NCBI RefSeq assembly: GCF_009498455.1
Contig: NZ_CP045644.1
Span: forward strand, 248,001-312,000
Direction of reading: 5' to 3'
DNA: 64,000 nt
Source of the DNA: Variovorax paradoxus
GTDB taxonomy: Bacteria; Pseudomonadota; Gammaproteobacteria; Burkholderiales; Burkholderiaceae_C
Positions 9,438 to 19,563 of the stretch are shown here, one piece after another (the first letter of the stretch is position 1; each line of letters starts with the position of its first letter). The notes under the pieces are model-generated. The model made no database searches. It saw only the letters and a list, made by a program, of their open reading frames with translations, and was not told where the DNA came from. Position numbers and translations under genes: made by a program.

Positions 9438-9460
9438 TTTTACCGCTCGCTGAACACTAT

Positions 9461-9475
9461 TGATAACAATTCGCA
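9461..9475 (-). promoter_or_regulatory. Fur box upstream of the siderophore receptor operon
   Basis: Read on the minus strand the 15-mer TGCGAATTGTTATCA matches the 7-1-7 Fur consensus TGATAATnATTATCA at 11 of 14 defined positions. It lies 23 bases upstream of the receptor's ATG, where bound Fur would block transcription. It is 135 bp from the divergent cls-like gene, so any effect there is less certain. Confidence 0.75.
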
Positions 9476-9609
9476 TTCTATTGTCAAGAAAGTCGCGGTC
9501 CACGGGTTTTCCAGCAGCCGGGCGCGAGGTGTTGCAAAAGTGCCGCGATCGGCCGCGCCAGCCGGGCTACGATGCCGCCCGCACGCCGGTGCGTGCGCTG
9601 ACAGGCCCC

Positions 9610-11211
9610 ATGCTCAAGCTCCTCGCCTCGTTGTTTCCCGCGCTGCGCGGCCCGGCGCTGGTGCTGGCCGTGCTGGTGCTCACCGGCTGCGCCGGCCTGC
9701 CGCCACGCCTGCCTGGCGCACGCGACGCGCCGCCGGAGGTGGCGATTCCCGCCTCGTCCGCCACCCTGCTCGGCCGCGCCGCCGCCAGCCTCGATTCGCC
9801 GCCCGACGGCCTCTCGAGCATGCGGCCGCTCATCGAAGCCTCGTTCGCGCTCGACGCACGGCTGGAGCTCATCCGCAGCGCCCAGTCGTCGCTCGACGTG
9901 CAGACCTACCAGCTCGGCAACGACAAGACCGGCCGGCTGCTGCTGCGCGAACTGCGCGACGCGGCCCGACGCGGCGTGCGCGTGCGCCTGCTGCTCGACG
10001 ACTTCTACACGGCCGGCATGGACCGCCTGCTGCTCGGACTGGCCGCCGAGCCCAACGCGCAGGTGCGGCTGTTCAATCCCTTCGTGAACGCGCGCGACAG
10101 CGCGTCGATGCGCTGGCTGGAGTTCTTCGGCGATTTCCGGCGGCTCAACCACCGCATGCACAACAAGCTGTTCATCGCCGACGGCGCCATGGCCATCGCG
10201 GGCGGGCGCAACCTCGCGGACGAGTACTTCCTGCGCAGCGAGAGCGCCAACTTCATCGACTTCGAGCTGCTGCTGGCCGGCCCGGTGGTGCCGCAGTCGG
10301 CCGGGATCTTCGACACCTACTGGAACAGCGACGTGGTCTATCCGCTGCAGCGCATGGCCGGCACGACGCTCACGCCCGACGAACTGAAAGCCGCCTTCGA
10401 CGCCGCGACCTCGCCCGCCTTCGCGCCGCTGCCCGATCCGCTGGCCGCCACCGACCTGCTGGGCGACCTGCCGCTGGGCGCGCAGCTCGCGAACATGAGC
10501 GAGACGCGCTGGATCCGCGCCGAAGCCGCCGCCACCGCCGACAGCCCGAACAAGGCCCTGGGCACGATGGCCCAGCCGCAGGAATCGCTGGCGCAGCGTT
10601 TCCACGAAATGCTGGGCGCGGCGAAGTCGAACGTGGTGGTGATCTCGCCCTACTTCATTCCCGGCGACGAGGGCATGGCGCGCATCCGCATGGGCCGCGA
10701 CCAGGGCCTGAGCATCACCGTGGTCACCAACTCGTTGGCCGACAGCGACGAGCCGCTGGTGAACATCAACTACAACCGCTACCGCGTCGACATGCTCAAG
10801 CTGGGCGTGAACCTGTACGAGGTGAGCACGCAGCAACTCAAGCGCAGCGGCCAGTTCCGCAGCCTGCTCAAGAAGGCGCGCGGGCGCCTGCATGCCAAGC
10901 TGGCGCTGGTCGATCGCCAGTGGGTGCTGCTCGGCTCGATGAACCTCGACCCGCGCTCGGCCCTGCTGAACACCGAGTTCGGCGTGCGCGTGCGCAGCTT
11001 CGAGCTCACGCAGGCGCTGCTCTTCGCCTACCAGCTGGACGACATGGAAGGCGTGTACCGCGTCGTGCTCAAGCCCGACGGCGAGAACGTGCAATGGATC
11101 GGCACCGGCGACGTGGACAACGAGGTGCTCGACAGCGAGCCCGACTCCAGCATGCTCACGCGGTTCCAGCTGCTGCTGTTCTCGTGGTTCGTGCCGACCG
11201 ACCAGCTCTGA
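9610..11211 (+). CDS. clsC: Phospholipase D family lipoprotein, cardiolipin synthase C (YmdC) type
   Basis: A 533-residue protein with an N-terminal lipobox (LTGC, cysteine near residue 28), so it is probably a lipid-anchored envelope protein. It has two complete HxK(x4)D catalytic motifs, HNKLFIAD from H184 and HAKLALVD from H428, followed by GGRN and GSMNLD. These define the phospholipase D superfamily. Length and layout fit ClsC, which makes cardiolipin from phosphatidylglycerol and phosphatidylethanolamine. The ATG at 9610 is chosen because it puts the signal peptide at the N-terminus. A 50-codon upstream extension would run into the Fur box. It is transcribed alone, divergently from the siderophore receptor. 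Confidence 0.88.
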   Translation: MLKLLASLFPALRGPALVLAVLVLTGCAGLPPRLPGARDAPPEVAIPASSATLLGRAAASLDSPPDGLSSMRPLIEASFALDARLELIRSAQSSLDVQTYQLGNDKTGRLLLRELRDAARRGVRVRLLLDDFYTAGMDRLLLGLAAEPNAQVRLFNPFVNARDSASMRWLEFFGDFRRLNHRMHNKLFIADGAMAIAGGRNLADEYFLRSESANFIDFELLLAGPVVPQSAGIFDTYWNSDVVYPLQRMAGTTLTPDELKAAFDAATSPAFAPLPDPLAATDLLGDLPLGAQLANMSETRWIRAEAAATADSPNKALGTMAQPQESLAQRFHEMLGAAKSNVVVISPYFIPGDEGMARIRMGRDQGLSITVVTNSLADSDEPLVNINYNRYRVDMLKLGVNLYEVSTQQLKRSGQFRSLLKKARGRLHAKLALVDRQWVLLGSMNLDPRSALLNTEFGVRVRSFELTQALLFAYQLDDMEGVYRVVLKPDGENVQWIGTGDVDNEVLDSEPDSSMLTRFQLLLFSWFVPTDQL

Positions 11212-11460
11212 GCCGCCCGCCATGCGTCGCATCGCCGCGACACATGGGAACTTGTCGCATCTGCTTCTCTAGAATCCAGCCCGCCGCGCACAGCGGCCGT
11301 CACCACGGTGCCGTCGGCGGAGCTTCCGCCTGAGCGGCCCCGCCTCACCCAGATTTTTTTCAAGGCAAGGCACGACACCGCCCTTCGTCCCCTGACGAGG
11401 GCCGTGCGTGCGCGTGCGCGGCCGCCGTGCGCACAACGCCCTTCAAAAAAACTGGACAAC

Positions 11461-13629
11461 ATGAAGCCGACTTTCCGTACCGCCCCCACGTCGCGCCCCC
11501 TGTGGCGCCTTTCCCTGCTGGCCGGCGCCGCCCTCGCGTCGCTGAGCGGCACCGCACTGGCGCAGACCACCGCCTCGACCCTGAAGGAAGTGACCGTCAG
11601 CGCCGAGGACGACAAGGGCTACGCCCCCGCTGCCGCGAGCACCGCCACCAAGGGCAGCGCGCCGCTGCGCGACGTGCCGCAGGCCGTCAACGTGCTGCCC
11701 GAACAGTTGCTGCGCGACCAGGGCGCCGTGTCGATGCAGGACGCCCTGCGCAACGTGCCGGGCGTGAGCTTCAACCACGGCGACGGCCAGCGAGACCAGG
11801 TCGTGATCCGCGGCTTCAGCGGCATCTCCGACTGGTTCGTCGATGGCGTGCGCGACGACGCGCTGTACTTCCGCGACCTCTCGGACACCGAGCGCATCGA
11901 GGTGCTCAAGGGCCCCGCCGCCGTGCTCTACGGCCGCGGTTCCTCGGGCGGCCTGATCAACCGCGTGACCAAGAAGCCCGTGTTCGAGCGCCGCTTCGGC
12001 GAGGTCTCGCTGGGCCTGGGCAGCCACCACTACACGCGCAGCACGATCGACCTGAACACGCCCATCGGCGAGAACATGGCGTTCCGTCTGAACGTGGCGG
12101 GCGAAAAGTCGGACAGCTACCGCGACCAGCAGTTCACCGACCGCTACAACATCGCGCCCTCGCTGGCGATCAAGTTCAGCCCGCAGACCGACCTGCTGCT
12201 GCAGTACACCAACCTGCGCGACCAGCGCCTCACCGACTTCGGCATTCCGGCGCTCAACGGCCGCCCGGTCGACGTGCCCATCGGCGCCTACTACGGCTCC
12301 GCGCACGGCAAGCGCGACGACACCGTGACCAGCAAGGTGCAGACCTTCACCGCCACGCTGAACCACCGCTTCAGCGACGCGCTGAGCCTGCGCAACACCA
12401 CGCGTTATTCGAGCTACCACCTCGACCGCAACAACACGCTGCCCAGCGGCACCACCGACCCGGTGCGCCTCACGGTAGGCCGCACGCGCGGCATCGTCGA
12501 CCGCGACGAGAGCGGCTGGTTCAACCAGACCGACCTGACCTGGCGCAACGACCTCGGCGGCTTCAAGCAGGAGTGGCTGGTCGGCGCCGAGTTCGGCGTG
12601 CAGCGCAAGCGCCTGTTCAGTGTGTCTTCCGCGACGGGCGCCCAGCGCGTGAGCCTGTTCAATCCGGTCGCCGACCCGCTGCCGATTCCGCTCGCCACGT
12701 ACCTGGCCGACGGCGCGATCCCGAGCAACAGCGAGTTCAAGACCGCGGCCGTTTACTTCCAGGACCAGATCACGCTGGCGCCGCACTGGAAGGCGCTGAT
12801 CGGCGGACGCTACGACGTGTTCAAGCAGGACACCGGCTTCGAGCGCAAGCTCGCGCCGCTGGAACGCACCGACCGCAAGTTCAGCCCGCGCGCCGGCGTG
12901 GTGTGGCAGCCTGATGCGGTGCAGTCGTACTACGTGTCGTACAGCCGCTCGTTCCAGCCTTCGGGCGAGAACTTCGCGCTGTCTACCGGCAACATCGACA
13001 ACGCGCCCGAGATCACCGTCAACAAGGAAATCGGTGCCAAGTTCGACCTGCTCGACGGCGGCCTGAACCTCACGACCGCGCTGTTCAACCTGGAGCGCTC
13101 GGGCATCAAGAACACCGACCCGAACAACCCGCGCCGCCAGATCAACGTCGGCACGCAGCGCACCAACGGCCTGGAGCTCGCACTCAACGGCCGCCTGCCC
13201 GGCCGCTGGGACGTGAGCGCGGGCTATGCGTACCTCGACGCGAAGATGACCAAGTCGCTCGCTACCGTGAGCTCGCTGCAGCTGCCCGTGGGCGCCGCCA
13301 TCCCGGTGCAGGGCAAGACCGCCGCGCTCACGCCACGCCACTCGGCCTTCGTGTGGGCCATGAAGGACCTCGGCCACGGCTTCAGCGCCGGCGGCGGCCT
13401 GAACTACGTCAGCGCGCGCTATGCGTCGCTGAGCAACCTCGTCACGCTGCCCTCGTACCTGACCGCCGACCTCGCGGCCAACTACAAGACCGAGCGCTAC
13501 GAGATCGCGCTGAACCTGAAGAACATCGCGAACCGCAAGTACCACGTCTCGGCCCACGGCAGCGTGGACAACCTGATCCTGCCGGGACCGGGACGCGAGG
13601 TGCAGCTGACGCTGCGCGCGAAGTTCTGA
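11461..13629 (+). CDS. TonB-dependent siderophore receptor, catecholate (Fiu-like) type
   Basis: A 722-residue outer-membrane receptor. The signal peptide ends at ALAQ (about residue 34). The plug carries DVPQAVNVLPEQLLRDQGA, QVVIRGFSG and IEVLKGPAAVLYGRGSSGG, and the barrel ends in terminal phenylalanine (LRAKF). The motifs resemble Fiu/FiuA-type catecholate or monomeric siderophore receptors, but the ligand cannot be fixed. The ATG at 11461 starts a normal signal peptide. The 249 bp upstream (11212-11460) hold no clear Fur box, unlike the other receptor in this block, so iron control is not evident from sequence. No partner gene follows. Confidence 0.9.
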   Translation: MKPTFRTAPTSRPLWRLSLLAGAALASLSGTALAQTTASTLKEVTVSAEDDKGYAPAAASTATKGSAPLRDVPQAVNVLPEQLLRDQGAVSMQDALRNVPGVSFNHGDGQRDQVVIRGFSGISDWFVDGVRDDALYFRDLSDTERIEVLKGPAAVLYGRGSSGGLINRVTKKPVFERRFGEVSLGLGSHHYTRSTIDLNTPIGENMAFRLNVAGEKSDSYRDQQFTDRYNIAPSLAIKFSPQTDLLLQYTNLRDQRLTDFGIPALNGRPVDVPIGAYYGSAHGKRDDTVTSKVQTFTATLNHRFSDALSLRNTTRYSSYHLDRNNTLPSGTTDPVRLTVGRTRGIVDRDESGWFNQTDLTWRNDLGGFKQEWLVGAEFGVQRKRLFSVSSATGAQRVSLFNPVADPLPIPLATYLADGAIPSNSEFKTAAVYFQDQITLAPHWKALIGGRYDVFKQDTGFERKLAPLERTDRKFSPRAGVVWQPDAVQSYYVSYSRSFQPSGENFALSTGNIDNAPEITVNKEIGAKFDLLDGGLNLTTALFNLERSGIKNTDPNNPRRQINVGTQRTNGLELALNGRLPGRWDVSAGYAYLDAKMTKSLATVSSLQLPVGAAIPVQGKTAALTPRHSAFVWAMKDLGHGFSAGGGLNYVSARYASLSNLVTLPSYLTADLAANYKTERYEIALNLKNIANRKYHVSAHGSVDNLILPGPGREVQLTLRAKF

Positions 13630-13793
13630 GCGTGCGGGGCGGCTGCGTGTTCGGCACGCGGCCGCTGCATGGTCTGAGCGGCCTCATTTCACCCGGACAA
13701 AAGCACCCCGAACGTTTCGACCGATGGCACCCCGGCAGCCCCGTGTTTCCCCGGAAAAGCACAGCCGTGCGAGACGAGGGCAAGGGGCACGCT

Positions 13794-13822
13794 CTTGAAA
13801 GGTCATCGAATGCCCTTATGAT
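13794..13822 (+). promoter_or_regulatory. Heat-shock promoter of groES-groEL
   Basis: TTGAAA (13795-13800) and TATGAT (13817-13822) are 16 bases apart and form a good housekeeping promoter. The same stretch reads as CTTGAAA, 12-13 bases, then CCCTTATGA, which fits a sigma-32 promoter. The -10 runs into the CIRCE operator, so HrcA binding would block it. Nothing else was recognised in 13630-13793 between the receptor gene and this promoter. Confidence 0.7.
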
Positions 13823-13848
13823 TAGCACTCGCTGCTGACGAGTGCTAA
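13822..13848 (+). promoter_or_regulatory. CIRCE operator (HrcA binding site) of groESL
   Basis: A perfect inverted repeat, TTAGCACTC, nine bases, GAGTGCTAA, identical to the CIRCE consensus. HrcA represses groESL by binding this element in DNA. It lies 86 bp upstream of the groES start and overlaps the end of the promoter -10. Confidence 0.97.
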
Positions 13849-13934
13849 CAGCCCTCCCATCCAGTCGACAGGTCGCCGGTTTCTCCGGTGTCCGACCACA
13901 AACAAACCCGTTTCTTACCCTTCCAGGAGATGCA

Positions 13935-14225
13935 ATGAAACTTCGTCCTTTGGCCGATCGCGTGATCGTCAAGCGTGTTGACAGCGAAACCAAGACCGCC
14001 TCCGGCATCGTCATCCCCGACGCAGCCGCCGAAAAGCCCGATCAGGGTGAAGTCCTGGCCGTGGGCCCGGGCAAGCGCAACGACAAGGGCGAGCTGGCCG
14101 CACTGACCGTCAAGGTCGGCGACCGCGTCCTGTTCGGCAAGTACAGCGGCCAGACCGTCAAGGTCGACGGCGACGAACTGCTCGTCATGAAGGAAGACGA
14201 CCTGTTCGCAGTCGTCGAGAAGTAA
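13935..14225 (+). CDS. groES: Co-chaperonin GroES
   Basis: A 96-residue chaperonin-10 that caps GroEL during protein folding. It has the family opening [15 protein letters not shown], a mobile-loop region near residues 17-32 ([14 protein letters not shown]) and the ending [14 protein letters not shown] sits six bases before the ATG. It is the first gene of the groES-groEL operon, with a 29-bp gap to groEL, under CIRCE control. Confidence 0.98.
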   Translation: MKLRPLADRVIVKRVDSETKTASGIVIPDAAAEKPDQGEVLAVGPGKRNDKGELAALTVKVGDRVLFGKYSGQTVKVDGDELLVMKEDDLFAVVEK

Positions 14226-14248
14226 TTCAACAGATCCATTCGGAGTAA

Positions 14249-15910
<1,662 letters not shown>

Positions 15911-15914
15911 TTTC

Positions 15915-16036
15915 GCTCGCCCCCAGGGGGATTTGGCTCGCCCCCAGGCTGCGCGGCACTTCGTGTCCGCTACGCCAACCCCCTACCGGGGGCAACACCT
16001 GCGGCCCGGCAAAGCCGGTTCCGCGGTGTTTCGCGA
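15915..16036. repeat. Comamonadaceae-type intergenic repeat region after groEL
   Basis: The spacer holds a 13-bp direct repeat (GCTCGCCCCCAGG at 15915-15927 and 15936-15948). A stretch follows of the kind I associate with dispersed intergenic repeats in Comamonadaceae, running through CACTTCGTGTCCGCTACGCC, a CCCCCTACCGGGGG palindrome and CGGCAAAGCCGG. No reading frame of interest lies here. The repeat assignment rests on recognition. A genome-wide copy count would settle it. Confidence 0.5.
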
Positions 16037-16040
16037 AATG

Positions 16041-16068
16041 AAAAAGCCCCGCTTCGGCGGGGCTTTTT
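16041..16068. terminator. Bidirectional terminator between groEL and xylB
   Basis: A perfect 12-bp stem (AAAAAGCCCCGC with GCGGGGCTTTTT) closed by a TTCG tetraloop. T runs follow on both strands, so it can end both groEL (+) and the convergent polyol operon (-). Confidence 0.92.
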
Positions 16069-16095
16069 CTATGGGCGATCGGTATTGAATCGGGT

Positions 16096-17562
16096 CTATC
16101 GGAACTGGTCGCGCAGCGCCATGTACAGCACCTGAAAACGCGCATGCCGCGTCTTATGCCCACTGCCCCCTTCGGACGAAGGCGTCAGCGTCTGCTTCAC
16201 CGGCGGCAAGGTGCACACCTCGGCCACCGCACCCCCATCGGCCAGCCACGCCAACCGCGCCGCACCGAGCGCACCGCCGGTCTCGCTGCCCGCGTAGAGC
16301 GTGAGCTCCACCTGGAAGATGTCGGCCAGCAACTGCCCCCACCAGACACTGCGCGCACCGCCACCCACGAGCGCGACTTCGCGCAGCGGCATGTCGGCCG
16401 GCAGGCGCAGCGTGTCGAAGCCATCGCGCAGGCCGAAGCTCACGCCTTCGACCACTGCGTAGGCGATCTCTGCGGGGCCGTGTGCATGCGTGAGGCCGAA
16501 GAGCACGCCCTGCGCATTCGGGTTGTTGTGCGGCGAACGTTCACCCGACAGGTACGGCAGGAACAGCGGGCAGCGTGACCGGTCTTCCAGCGCAACCGAC
16601 GCCGCCGCTTCGAGCAACGCCGCCTCGTCCGCGAACTTGAAGGTCTTGGTCGCCCAACTCACCGCGCTCGCGGCCGAGAGCATCACCGACATCTGGTGCC
16701 AGCGCTTGGGCAGCGCATGGCAGAAGGCGTGCATCGCCTGCGCGGGGTTCGGCAGGAAGCGGTCGGTCGAGACGAACACCACGCCCGAGGTGCCGAGCGA
16801 GACAAAGCCCTGCCCCGGCTCGACGAGCCCCATGCCGACCGCGCTGGCGGCGTTGTCGCCTGCGCCGCCGGCGATCTTCACGCCGTCGCGCAATCCCCAG
16901 CGCGCCGCCAGTTCAGGCTTGAGCAGCGCGGAGACTTCGCTGCCTTCGACCAGCCGCGGCATGTGATCGCGCGTGAGCCCCGTGGCGGCGAGCAGTTCGT
17001 CGGACCAGTCGCGCGCGCCCACGTCGAGCCACAGCGTGCCGGCTGCATCGGACATCTCGCTGACCGCCTCGCCGCTGAGCATGAAGCGCAGCCAGTCCTT
17101 GGGCAGCAGCACGCGCGCGACGCGGGCGAAGACCTCGGGCCCGTGCTCGCGCACCCACAGCAGCTTGGGCGCGGTGAAGCCGGGCATCGCGAGGTTGCCT
17201 GCGATTTCGCCCAGGCGCGGCACGGCGCGCGTGAGCGCCTCGCACTGCGCGCCGCTGCGGCCGTCGTTCCAGAGGATGGCCGGGCGCAGCACCTCGCCTG
17301 CGGCGTCGAGCAGCGTGGCGCCATGCATCTGGCCCGACAGGCCGATGGCCCGCACCTGCGCCAATGCGTCACCGTGCGCTTCGCGCAGTTCGGCCATGAC
17401 CGCGTCGAGCGCCTGCCACCATTGGGCGGGCGCCTGTTCCGACCACAGCGGTTGCGGCCGGTCGACCGTGAGCGGCGCGCGTGCCACGCCGACGATGCGG
17501 TGATCGTTTGCGAGCAGCAACGCCTTGAGCTCGGACGTGCCGAGGTCGAGTCCCAGATACAA
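16096..17562 (-). CDS. xylB: Xylulokinase
   Basis: Phosphorylates D-xylulose to xylulose-5-phosphate. The 488-residue FGGY-family kinase has the N-terminal phosphate-binding loop GLDLGTSELKALL, GQMHGA at 77-82 (substrate loop) and the catalytic aspartate D236 in AGGAGDNAAS. It appears to start with TTG, preceded by GGGAGA at suitable spacing. It is the last gene of the minus-strand polyol cluster, 52 bp after the AraC regulator gene. With the D-arabinitol dehydrogenase it completes a route from D-arabinitol to the pentose-phosphate pathway, matching MtlY of Pseudomonas mannitol/arabinitol operons. Confidence 0.94.
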   Translation of the reverse strand: MYLGLDLGTSELKALLLANDHRIVGVARAPLTVDRPQPLWSEQAPAQWWQALDAVMAELREAHGDALAQVRAIGLSGQMHGATLLDAAGEVLRPAILWNDGRSGAQCEALTRAVPRLGEIAGNLAMPGFTAPKLLWVREHGPEVFARVARVLLPKDWLRFMLSGEAVSEMSDAAGTLWLDVGARDWSDELLAATGLTRDHMPRLVEGSEVSALLKPELAARWGLRDGVKIAGGAGDNAASAVGMGLVEPGQGFVSLGTSGVVFVSTDRFLPNPAQAMHAFCHALPKRWHQMSVMLSAASAVSWATKTFKFADEAALLEAAASVALEDRSRCPLFLPYLSGERSPHNNPNAQGVLFGLTHAHGPAEIAYAVVEGVSFGLRDGFDTLRLPADMPLREVALVGGGARSVWWGQLLADIFQVELTLYAGSETGGALGAARLAWLADGGAVAEVCTLPPVKQTLTPSSEGGSGHKTRHARFQVLYMALRDQFR

Positions 17563-17614
17563 GATGGTCTCCCTGATGGCGCCTTCGGGGAAGGCGCGTT
17601 GGCCTTGAAAGAAG

Positions 17615-18556
17615 TCAGCCGAAGCGCGTGTCGGCCTGGCGCCTGAATTCGCTCGGCGTCATGCCCTTGATTTCGAGAAAGCGCCGGTTGAAGTTCGCCA
17701 CGTTGTTGAAGCCCACCTGGTAGCAGATGTCGGTCACGTAGTAGTCGGTCTGCATCAGCAGGTGGCAGGCGCTGTTGATGCGCACGCGGTTCACGAAGTC
17801 GGTGAAGCTGTTGCCGGTCGAGCGGCGGAAGAAGCGGCTGAAGCGGCTCTCGCTCATGCCCAGCTCGGCGGCCACGTCCGACATCGAGATCGAGTCGGTC
17901 ATGTTGTTGGTGATGCGGTTCACGATGTCGTTGATCTGGTCGACCTGCGCATCGCCGTCGCTGCCCTGCACGCCCTGCATCTGCACGCTCGACAGCAGCC
18001 GGTAGTCGGTGCACTGCGCCAGATCGGCCATGAATTCGCAGAACAGGCCCAGGCGCCGCACGCCGCGCGCCGCCTTGATGGCGTCCCAGTGCGCGAGCGC
18101 CTGCGCCGACATGCCGAAGAACTCGATGCCGTGGCGCGCGCGATCGAGCAGCGGCATCACGTCGCGCAGCTCGGGAATCTCGGCGGCCGCGCGCTCGATG
18201 GGCTCGTGGCGGAACTGGATCACGCGGTCGCGACCGGCGGCGCCTTCTTCGGGCACGTCGAGCGAGATCCAGTTGTGCGGCAGGCGTGGCCCGCACAGCA
18301 CGAGGTGGCCAGGCTGGAACGGCCCGATCCAGTCGCCGATGAAGGCCTTGCCCGAGGTCTCGGTGATCAGGTGCAGCTCGTAGTCTTCATGGAAATGCCA
18401 TCGCACCAGCGGGCTCGGGAAGCCGTGCGCGAGGCAGCGCACCAGGCCGGTTTCTTCCGGGGCCTCGTAGCCCAGCGACGGGGAGCGCGCGAAGTCGCGC
18501 TCCAGCTCGGGTTGGCGTTGGCGAGGGATCGCGCGTTTGCGGGTGGTCGTTGTCAT
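17615..18556 (-). CDS. AraC-family transcriptional regulator of the polyol operon
   Basis: A 313-residue regulator with an N-terminal cupin-like sensor (HFHEDYELHLITETSGKAFIGD near residue 55) and a C-terminal double helix-turn-helix (about 205-305, with SESRFSRFFRRSTGNSF and DICYQVGFNNVANFNRRF). This matches the MtlR type that activates polyol operons when a polyol is bound. It lies inside the operon between the fructokinase and xylulokinase genes, so it may be autoregulated. The inducer is likely a polyol taken in by the neighbouring ABC importer. That is inferred from position. Confidence 0.88.
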   Translation of the reverse strand: MTTTTRKRAIPRQRQPELERDFARSPSLGYEAPEETGLVRCLAHGFPSPLVRWHFHEDYELHLITETSGKAFIGDWIGPFQPGHLVLCGPRLPHNWISLDVPEEGAAGRDRVIQFRHEPIERAAAEIPELRDVMPLLDRARHGIEFFGMSAQALAHWDAIKAARGVRRLGLFCEFMADLAQCTDYRLLSSVQMQGVQGSDGDAQVDQINDIVNRITNNMTDSISMSDVAAELGMSESRFSRFFRRSTGNSFTDFVNRVRINSACHLLMQTDYYVTDICYQVGFNNVANFNRRFLEIKGMTPSEFRRQADTRFG

Positions 18557-18571
18557 GGCAGCACGGATCGA

Positions 18572-19540
18572 TCAGGGCCGGGAAGCGACGGCCTCATTGT
18601 CTTCCTGAGAAAGCGCCGTGTGAACGGCTTCCAGCGTCGGTGGATCGGCGCCCTCGCGGGTGCAGTTCAGGGCTGCAGCGGTGGCGGCGAAACGCATCAC
18701 GGCGCGCCAGGCGTCGTCGCCGAGTTCGGCGAGTTGCGCGGGATGCTCGACGCCATGGGCCAGCAGCGCCACCGACAGCCCGGCGGTGAAGGTGTCGCCC
18801 GCGCCGATGGTGTCGACCACCTCGACGCGCGGCGCGGCCACGGTGAGCGGGGCGCTGCCGGTGCGCCACAGCGTGGCACCGGCGCCGCCGCGCGTGACGA
18901 CGACGGCGCGCGCGCCGGCCGTGAGGCACTCGGCCGCAAGCGCATCGATGGGCCGCCCGGGGGCGAGCAACTGCGCGTCTTCGTCGCTGAGCTTGACGAG
19001 GTCGGCCATGGCGAACCACTCGGTGACACGAGCGCGGTAGGACGCCATGTTCGGGATCAGGCTGGGCCGCACGTTGGGATCGAACACGATCACGCAGCGC
19101 CCGGCATGGGCCGCCACGAGGTCGGTGATGCGCGACGACGCCGGCTCCTGCAGCAGCGAGATCGAGCCGAAGTGCAGGAAGCGGCATTCCGCCGGCAACT
19201 GCGGCAGCGGCTCGGGCGCCCAGGTCGCGTCGGCACTGTCGCGTGTGTAGAAGGCGTAGCGGTTGGTCTGCGGCGTGCGCTCGACAAAGGCCAGCGTCGA
19301 CGGCGCGTCGCTGCGCAGGATGAGGCGGGTATCGACGCCGTTGCGTTCGAGAAAGGCCATGAGCCGTTCGCCGAACAGGTCGGTCGAGAGCTGCGTGAGA
19401 AAGCCGGTCGGCTGCCCGAGCCGCGCGCAGGCCACGGCGGTGTTGAGCGGCGAGCCGCCCTCATGGCCCAGGAACGCGAGGGTGCCCGCTTCGCTGGCGG
19501 TGAAATCGATCAGGGCCTCGCCCGTGAGTGCTATGCGCAT
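18572..19540 (-). CDS. PfkB-family sugar kinase, probable fructokinase
   Basis: A 322-residue ribokinase-family enzyme with the N-terminal substrate motif GGSPLNTAVACARLG (from residue 28) and the C-terminal DTIGAGDTFTAGL signature, where D249 is the catalytic base. In this setting it should phosphorylate fructose, the product of sorbitol or mannitol oxidation, to fructose-6-phosphate, like MtlZ of Pseudomonas. It lies 23 bp after the TalC-like gene and 15 bp before the AraC gene. Other PfkB substrates (2-keto-3-deoxygluconate, tagatose) cannot be excluded. Confidence 0.88.
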   Translation of the reverse strand: MRIALTGEALIDFTASEAGTLAFLGHEGGSPLNTAVACARLGQPTGFLTQLSTDLFGERLMAFLERNGVDTRLILRSDAPSTLAFVERTPQTNRYAFYTRDSADATWAPEPLPQLPAECRFLHFGSISLLQEPASSRITDLVAAHAGRCVIVFDPNVRPSLIPNMASYRARVTEWFAMADLVKLSDEDAQLLAPGRPIDALAAECLTAGARAVVVTRGGAGATLWRTGSAPLTVAAPRVEVVDTIGAGDTFTAGLSVALLAHGVEHPAQLAELGDDAWRAVMRFAATAAALNCTREGADPPTLEAVHTALSQEDNEAVASRP

Positions 19541-19563
19541 GGTGTGTGGATTTTGTGCTTCTG

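Noticed and set aside
7320..11333. Long plus-strand frame (1337 codons) opposite the siderophore receptor and across clsC
   Set aside because: Shadow of the receptor and an out-of-frame reading of clsC. The real genes have signal peptides, motifs and normal lengths.
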